64,000 nt of DNA, from positions 3,472,001 through 3,536,000 of the forward strand of contig JAUDYN010000001.1 of NCBI GenBank assembly GCA_030407005.1, read 5' to 3'. The translations under genes were made by a program, and so were the position numbers. Each line of letters starts with the position of its first letter. Position 1 is the stretch's first letter. Below, in pieces: positions 57,453-64,000 of the stretch. This DNA comes from Desarmillaria ectypa (taxonomy: Eukaryota > Basidiomycota > Agaricomycetes > Agaricales > Physalacriaceae). The notes under the pieces are model-generated. The model had not been told where the DNA came from. It ran no database searches and was given only the letters and a program-made list of their open reading frames with translations.

Positions 57453-58396
57453 TTTCATTCTTAGGTATCTTATTGGAAGTTGTATTGATCTTAGAAATGT
57501 AAACAGAACAAGTATTTTGTCTGTGCACTCGGGTCCGCCTTCCGATCAAGAAGGTGCGCGAGTACTTATTTTTTGCTGGCAGTCTTTGACTATGCTCCGC
57601 GAATGATAGCTTTTACTTTAGATGAAACGCACGTGCGCTCACACCTATCGATAATCTCACGGACTTCCGTTCATCATACTTCATTTTATCTATGTTTCTG
57701 GCAGGTCATATTGCACGAGACCAGCAATAGTTATCCAATACTGTCAGAGTCCAATACTTTGAATCTATTGTTCATCAATATTTGTCAACAAGGTCTCGTT
57801 CCGAACTTGTTTATATCTATCGGGAATTGAGATGGAACACATGTAGGATTTTCAAAGTGGAATATTCATGGACATTTCTAGGACAAATCACCTTCATTCA
57901 TAATTGCATCGATTCACAGCCTGGGCCCTCTGAGTTCTCGGTCCGCTCGCCTATGCCGCCAAAATATGACTGCGGCAAATTATGCAAGCATTTACATTTT
58001 ATGCCCAGACTCGGAAAGCGTATTGACTTCGCAGCGTAAATGCATTCCCAGCCGTACGATAGCTCAAACCCTGAATATTCTGATCCGACATGATGGACAA
58101 CGTACTCCTACACGTCGGATCCGTGTAACATTGAGCATGAAGGTCCCTATTTGGGGCTACCGACTTTGGATGCCGAAGTTCTGTCGGTGCCGTCGTCCGG
58201 CACCGCATTGTATGGCTATTTAAAGTGCGCCGATTTTTGCCGAAGCGCTTGTCCGTTTCCGAGCCGAACGGGGATCAATTAAATTTCATTCCCTTGATGA
58301 ACTCGTGTACAGCCGATCAGGAAAAAGCGTGCTACCGCTCTTGTGCACCAGCGCCCCCTGTTTCCCATGAGCTCTAAAGGTCCTTAAGGCTCCGCT
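57453..58396. other. intergenic
   Basis: ORFs of 60-85 residues in overlapping frames, none recognisable. It holds the terminator region of the decarboxylase and the promoter of the next gene. Confidence 0.45.
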
Positions 58397-60197
58397 ATGC
58401 TATTTATGCCCCGCCGTCGTCTCAGTGGTCCTGCCGTGTTTATTCTGAACACTATCTCGATAGTGGTTCTCCTCTACGTCTTGCTGTATGTCTTGAAGAA
58501 AACCGGCGTCTTCAAACAGCAGCCGGAACAAGCGCTCGGCGACGATATCTGCCCTGCTAGTTGTTTAAATGATGACTTGGCGGCAGAACCGATTGTAGTG
58601 GAAACGACACCGACGTCTTATTATTCTGCAGTAGAAGCAAAGCCGACTCTTAAACCATGGGACTCAAGCTATTATGTGCGAGGAACACCAGACGTAAACT
58701 TTCGAGGTCAGTGACACGATCTTTCAGCACCTTTTGAACCGCATACATCTATACACAGATAATCTGCAGAGTGATAAGAGTTACCTGACAGCGTGGTGTC
58801 TTGGGGGATTCAGTGCGTAGCCAGGACTGTTCATATTGCCATCGTTTTCAACTTAACACAATAGCAAACCTATTCATGTGTCAGGTGCGTGTTCGTTTCG
58901 CGTCCTTTGTGCTCACATGGAGGGCTCACGCGCATACACCCAGGTCAATCTGATTTACTTGGGGGTCATATCAGATAGAATTCCCGTTCTCCCTCCATTT
59001 TCACCATCCCACCATATCTGTGAGTGACTATCATTGTCACCGTACGATTAACGCGTCTAAAAGGGTGACTGTATTCAGCTGATGAAGCCGGTGTAATTGC
59101 TTTTGGCGATGTGTTCAACCTCACGCGTCTCCGCGACGTTCTTCGATCACCTATTATTGAATGGTCCGATATCAAGAAGCCTCTGAAGAAACTAGGAGAT
59201 TCTTCTGCTTCCTGGGAGACACTAGGGTGCTGGAGCGTACGGTCTCGCGATGTGGACGATGCTAGTCCCGACTATAACTTTGCCAGGGCCCTTGCTCTCG
59301 ATGCATCGTACACACGCGTACCAGACCAGATGTACCGCTCGTCCGATTTAGACGAGGGACACACCAACTTTTGGAACCTCGCATCTCTAATATATCCAGT
59401 GCGGCCGGCATTTGCAGATCAGACTTTTCCTCTGCTGAAAGCATCGCCCAAGGGTGGTAGAGAACCGCCGGATAGGCATCTGGCGTGCTTTGATACCTTG
59501 TATTATGTCGGGTCCGGGGCAGACTCTTTTGAATGGAATCGTCCTTGGTCGCCTGCGTGGAGGACTGTTGGGAAGCACTTGAGGTTTACCGAGAGCATGC
59601 AGAAGTTGGGAAAGGAGTATGCTTCGAGAGTTTTTGATGTTGCTCCAGATCAGCTTCCGCCGGTGAGTTCTAGTTTTTGGGTATGATTGTATTGACAATA
59701 AATGGACACCAGTTCATTGCTGTCCACATACGGCACGGAGATTTCAAAAGTAATTGTTGGGCGACCAAGGATATCAAAGCATGCTATGCGGATCTTGCGG
59801 CATTTGTGAGACGCGTAGAGGAGGTGCAAGAAGAGTTGCGGGAGAAGCTTGGTCTGGAAGTAATTCATATCATCATGTCCACGGGTGCGTATTCAGTTAT
59901 CACATGGCTTAAACCTTTCTGAGCTGTTCTTGGTTAGATGAGAAGGACGAGGAATTCTGGGAGGAGGTTGATTACCTAGGCTGGGGATATATCGACCATG
60001 AACAAGAGGGGACTATCAAGACGTATGGAGAATGGTATGGCCCGATCATCGACATCGTGATCCATAGTCTGGCTGTAGGATTTGTAGGCACTGACGGGTC
60101 AACATTAAGTCTTGTCAGTAGCAAGCGGGTGGAAGACTGGAATAACGGTGTCACTCGAACGGTGAAATGGGGCTATGCGGGGGCAGACAATCATTAA
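58397..60197 (+). CDS. type II membrane glycosyltransferase-like protein (O-fucosyltransferase-like fold)
   Basis: MLFMPRRRLSGPAVFILNTI leads into a signal-anchor (SIVVLLYVLLYVLKKTGVF), then a stem. After several introns the lumenal part reads NLFMCQVNLIYLGVISDRIP, VFNLTRLRDVLRSPIIEWSD, LGCWSVRSRDVDDASPDYNF, HLACFDTLYYVGSGADSFEW. The segment IAVHIRHGDFKSNCW resembles the HxRxGDF donor-binding motif of GDP-fucose O-fucosyltransferase-like families. A C-terminal TDEKDEEFWEEVDYLGWGYI and GPIIDIVIHSLAVGFVGTDG, with STLSLVSSKRVEDW, continues the GT-B-like pattern. Such proteins are common in agaricomycetes, usually unannotated; acceptor and donor are unknown. About 480 residues. All exons join without frameshift. 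Confidence 0.72.
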
Positions 60198-62182
60198 ATA
60201 TATAGAGCCGCGCATTAAGGAATTATTTATGTATTATACGGCCGTTGAGGTGGACTACTTAATGGTTTTTACCCCGGTTCATGTATTCTCTTCGAATAGA
60301 TTTAGTATTCTGATACGTTTCGGTTTCAAATGGTGTGCTGGATATACCCTCTTCCGGTAAGTTCATCTGCTAGGTGTAGGCTCGTGTCTTTCGCTGCGGC
60401 TCTATTACCTTCTGTTTACAGTCTACCCTCAAACCGATGCATACCGCACTCAGTTAGTCTCCGTTAACGTTGTATTTTGGGGGTTACTTCTCGCTTTCTC
60501 TAAGGGCAGTGTTTCGTCAGGTTGATTTCCTCCGTGCCAGTTGTTTGTGTATATTATTAGTCATGCCTCTCTTATCACCCATTCCTATATGCACAAGCAG
60601 TCTAATCTAACGTGGACTGTCATCCGGTCCGGTTCCTGTAGCTCCAATACTTTTTCCTTCTGGTTTAGCACGAGCGCTGTACTAATAATTTGAACGAGCT
60701 AATGTCTATTAAGCGACGTAATTAACCTTGCGCGTTTATGACAAACTGTAATGTAGGATGGTTTGACACAAAATCATAACAGGAACACTGCTACTATCGT
60801 TGAAGAATATCTGGAATGCTAGATCATTGACAGCGGCGATTTATGCGAGTCAACACCATATTCGGATTTCCCTCCATTTCGCAAGCATTCTGCGGATGAC
60901 TAGGCCACTTTCTCTATTGCGTACCCATCTACCAAGAGATTGAAATATGAGTCCACGACTAGCCTGTCCCACTGGAATGTACGGTGTACCCATGTCGGGT
61001 CTAGCACGATCCCAGAGTAGTGGATAAGTCCAATATCTCCCAGTTGGAGTTCCGTGGTGGCACGTCTACGCTTTCACACGACATGATGAGCCAGTGACGG
61101 CGTATGTGCGGAGTGTGAACCAGGTGCCTTGAGAAGTGAATATGATAGGTGTACTTTCCACGCCGTTGCGCTAATGTTTGCCGGCAGACATGACTAGCCT
61201 TCTGGGACACGGTGACAAAGGATTAGCTAGAAGCGCAGCGACCATAAAGAGGAGAAAACAGTTAACAGGTACGAGCATGGTATGGTATATTGCCATTGAT
61301 AGCGCGGTTCATAGCCCTGTGGCTAAGGGTTTCGTCAGGCCTCGGACCGAAATGTCCCCCGCTATGCATCGTCAGCAGAAAAGTATTAGAAGATTGGGAT
61401 AGACGGACCATAAAGATAGTAAGACGCCCGCGTGCAGACGTCGGTGAGATGAGATGAAATGGATACTATTCCCTTGTGTGGCGTCTGAAATATTAATAAT
61501 AGTTTGATGCTAAACATACCAACTTGATGAAAAGTAAGAATTTGGTTGGCTAGTGCATACTACAGATGGCCGTGTTAACGTCATGAAAGGGAGGCAAATA
61601 ACAGAGCTTAGCGCGGCGTTCCTCTAATCCATTGTCAATCCATATCTACGGAATGACATTGCTCATCTGAATCGTGGTCTCGACCCTTGTCTTCGCGCTT
61701 TGTAGAGTAAAACCCCCATAACAGCGAAAACGCGATCAAAGCGTGCGCAAGGTTTTCCGGGTTCGAATTTATCCAGCTCAAGACTAGCAGTTAAGGAACC
61801 TATGACTGACGCTATAGAGTCCTTCATTGATGTGGAGATGATCTGCGGTGACGTATGGGAAAATGAGTTGGAAATGGTTATTGAAACCAAACTCGAGATA
61901 TACGAGGCGAATAAGGTCGAATGTTGCTCACCTCATTGGGCAAAAGGGTTCTGATAGGGCATCTGTGTATGCCTGGGCTTCAGAGGGAGGTACGGAGCGC
62001 CATGTCCGATGAAAAGTGTAGCTCTAGACCCGATCCGTAAGATTTGCGAGTAGGGGAAAGGCAGATTTGCCAGTCTATCGTATGCCGACAGGATCAGGGA
62101 GATTTATCGGAATACATCAAGATGAAGACTTAGATGGAAATCAACCGATCAGGAGGCGGGAGTAGATGCTGAAGATGGCAGG
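60198..62182. other. gene-poor tract
   Basis: About 2 kb with only ORFs under 80 residues. Nothing recognised. Confidence 0.45.
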
Positions 62183-62692
62183 TCAGTGGGAACTTGAACC
62201 GGGTGCATTTTCATCGCTTGGGATAAGCATTTCGAGCGCATGGCGAAAGGTCCCCACAACGAAATGATTATCCAGAAGTCTTTCCGGGAAGACGAAGCTG
62301 TGTGAAGTGCTGTATCCGTATATGTTGAACTGGGCCCCAAGACGAGGAAATTTTTTCAATACGAGCCGCACCGGCTGCAGATGTAACCAGTCCTAGACGG
62401 CCTCCTCGAAGCAATCGATCTCTCCGTGCAAAAGACACCTTCGGGTAAGATCTCTGAAGTGCAACCTAGATTGTCCCTGATGGCTCTCGTATCGATAGTA
62501 GATGAGGGGGCCAAGTTGTAGAGTAAGGCCCCAGATAGAGAGTCCAGGTTCTATGTGTAGCATGAAGACTTCCCGATTCGCACGTTGATAATAAGTGATA
62601 AAAACAGAACAAAGAGAATATATTAAGGCATCCCGCCAACCGCCCGTCAATCCATCCAAATCGGGATGCCAGCCTCGGTCACAATGAGTCAC
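62183..62692 (-). pseudogene. possible broken ORF, unknown family
   Basis: Two minus-strand ORFs (99 and 62 residues) lie in the same frame and are separated only by a TAG near 62393 and seven sense codons. The protein text before the stop (GLSIWGLTLQLGPLIYYRYE, CLLHGEIDCFEEAV) and after it (LHLQPVRLVLKKFPRLGAQF, HSFVFPERLLDNHFVVGTFR) reads like one continuous domain. I cannot name it. The intervening 24 bases are too short for an intron. It could be a gene fragment with a nonsense mutation or coincidence. Confidence 0.25.
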
Positions 62693-62713
62693 ACGTCACA
62701 AGGACTTTCTACC

Positions 62714-64000
62714 ATGTACTACGCTCAGCACTCTCCTGGAGTGCCTCACAAATTGGCGGACCATACATGGCCACGACAGACTCCATCAAGTCAGCAGCCG
62801 CCAGGATATGCTTTGTTTGCCCACCCACATCCATTACCCTTGCCTCATCACCATCACCACCAGAATTCGCTCTCCCACAATGGTCTATCCCACTATCCTT
62901 CACCGCCCCAGATGGGCTCACCAGCTGGCCAGCTCATCACACAGCACTGGCAGCAGCAGCTTTTTAAATGCGAAACAGTTCGGTCGTCACGCTCACCCCA
63001 TTTTCGGGCAAGGGCAAATGCTCTTGCGTCACGGACCGTAGCAAAGTCTGCTATTCCAATCACAAATCCAAACCAGCCGGAGGAGCCTGTCGACGACGAA
63101 AACCACCCGTCGTCGACCGTCGCACCCATTGCAGAGGCACCGAGACCAACGGTAGGCGCACCACCACAAAACAATTGGGGTTCGCTGGACATGGGTGGCG
63201 TTGGTCTGAAGAACTTGCCTCCGTCATCAGGCCTGTTTTCATTCACATTCCTCATTCATCTCTACCTAAATCACAACGCCCTTGAGGTAATACCACCGCA
63301 GATATCTGCCCTACGGCACCTCCAATTGCTCGACATCTCAGGGAACAACCTCCAACATCTACCACCAGAGCTCGGTATGCTCACCCAGCTCAAGGAACTC
63401 TATTTCTTCGACAACCAGGTCACCACTATCCCCCATGAGCTAGGCACTCTGCACCAACTACAGACCCTCGGCATTGAAGGGAACCCGATGGACCCGTCAC
63501 TGAAGGCCATAGTCCAAAAAGATGGCACTCCAGCACTCATTTCCTATTTGCGCGACTCATGCCCCGTCTTTCCGCCTCCTCCGGAACGGCAGTGGAAGCA
63601 CCTCGATCCATCGTCAGCGGCCGGTGCTAGTGGTGAGACGTTCAGCGTCCTCTGCTACAATATTTTGTGCGAAAAGTATGCAACGGAACGTCTGTATGGT
63701 TACACACCGTCATGGGCCCTCGGTTGGGAGTACAGAAAAGAGATCATCCTCGCAGAAGTCGTCTCCCACTCGGCCGACTTCCTATGTCTCCAGGAGGTGG
63801 ATATCGAGCAATACGAAGATTACTTTGTCAAGAACCTGCAGACGCGAGATTACGAGGGTGTGTTCTGGCCAAAGTCTCGTGCAAAGACAATGTCTGAAGC
63901 GGATCGGAGGATGGTGGATGGATGCGCAACGTTCTACAACGCGGCACGCTTCAAGCTTGTAGAGAAACTTCTCATCGAGTTCAGTGCTGTTGCGATGCAG
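62714..64000 (+). CDS. CCR4: CCR4-NOT deadenylase subunit Ccr4, 3' end outside the window
   Basis: Ccr4 removes poly(A) tails of mRNAs in the cytosolic CCR4-NOT complex. The frame is open for 429 codons to the window end, without introns. The N-terminus is Gln/His/Pro-rich (PLPLPHHHHHQNSLSHNGLS), then QHWQQQLFKCETVRSSRSPH, a conserved block. Leucine-rich repeats follow, binding the NOT scaffold: LYLNHNALEVIPPQISALRH, LQLLDISGNNLQHLPPELGM, LKELYFFDNQVTTIPHELGT, LQTLGIEGNPMD. The endonuclease-exonuclease-phosphatase domain begins FSVLCYNILCEKYATERLYG, with the metal-binding Asn in YNILCEKY and Glu in DFLCLQEVDIEQYEDYF. The remaining catalytic residues lie beyond the window. No defects in the visible part. 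Confidence 0.93.
   Translation, partial: MYYAQHSPGVPHKLADHTWPRQTPSSQQPPGYALFAHPHPLPLPHHHHHQNSLSHNGLSHYPSPPQMGSPAGQLITQHWQQQLFKCETVRSSRSPHFRARANALASRTVAKSAIPITNPNQPEEPVDDENHPSSTVAPIAEAPRPTVGAPPQNNWGSLDMGGVGLKNLPPSSGLFSFTFLIHLYLNHNALEVIPPQISALRHLQLLDISGNNLQHLPPELGMLTQLKELYFFDNQVTTIPHELGTLHQLQTLGIEGNPMDPSLKAIVQKDGTPALISYLRDSCPVFPPPPERQWKHLDPSSAAGASGETFSVLCYNILCEKYATERLYGYTPSWALGWEYRKEIILAEVVSHSADFLCLQEVDIEQYEDYFVKNLQTRDYEGVFWPKSRAKTMSEADRRMVDGCATFYNAARFKLVEKLLIEFSAVAMQ

Overview
This window is a nuclear chromosome segment of a filamentous basidiomycete, most likely an agaricomycete. Genes lie on both strands and most are cut by many short introns of about 45-60 nt with GT-AG (once GC-AG) borders. 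The proteins are typical of mushroom-forming fungi: an AA9 copper polysaccharide monooxygenase, a DOPA 4,5-dioxygenase-like enzyme, a WOPR (Gti1/Pac2) regulator, a DUF3844 membrane protein and a fungal nitrilase. I see no rRNA, tRNA, CRISPR, prophage or intact transposon.

Layout. 0-10 kb: a multispanning membrane protein, a frameshifted sorbitol/xylitol dehydrogenase pseudogene, an AA9 LPMO with a clear TATA box, a Ctr copper transporter, proteasome subunit alpha-type 4 and gluconokinase. 10-16 kb: a tiny secreted-protein candidate, malate synthase and Get1. 17-28 kb is the most accessory-looking stretch: a DOPA-dioxygenase-like gene with the degenerate remains of a second copy behind it, a short orphan gene, and two paralogous membrane-anchored short-chain dehydrogenases (SDRs) flanking a secreted covalent-FAD oxidase. 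The housekeeping SNARE gene VTI1 sits divergently between the oxidase and the second SDR. 28-33 kb: ADA2 and a nitrilase. 36-40 kb: a three-finger C2H2 protein divergent from a YMC1-type mitochondrial carrier. 41-46 kb: an F-box protein, a DUF3844 protein and the WOPR regulator. 50-51 kb: a membrane-anchored glutaredoxin-fold protein without active-site cysteines. 56-60 kb: mevalonate diphosphate decarboxylase and a type II membrane glycosyltransferase-like protein. 62.7-64 kb: the 5' two-thirds of CCR4, cut by the window end.

Between these lie long gene-poor tracts (32.7-35.9, 39.6-41.7, 46.1-50.2, 51.1-56.1 and 60.2-62.7 kb) with only short ORFs in all frames and no family I can name.

Most genes are unlinked housekeeping functions: protein turnover, ER and vesicle traffic, chromatin, isoprenoid synthesis, the glyoxylate cycle and mRNA decay. 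The only plausible functional grouping is the 18-28 kb oxidoreductase set (ring-cleaving dioxygenase, FAD oxidase, two SDRs). It resembles a small oxidative metabolite cluster but has no visible backbone synthase. Within it the second SDR has lost the catalytic lysine and the first SDR carries an intron about ten times the local norm, so the set looks as if it is still diverging.

All exon structures were inferred by eye from reading frame, family conservation and splice consensus. Coordinates of spliced genes are outer limits from start codon to stop codon.
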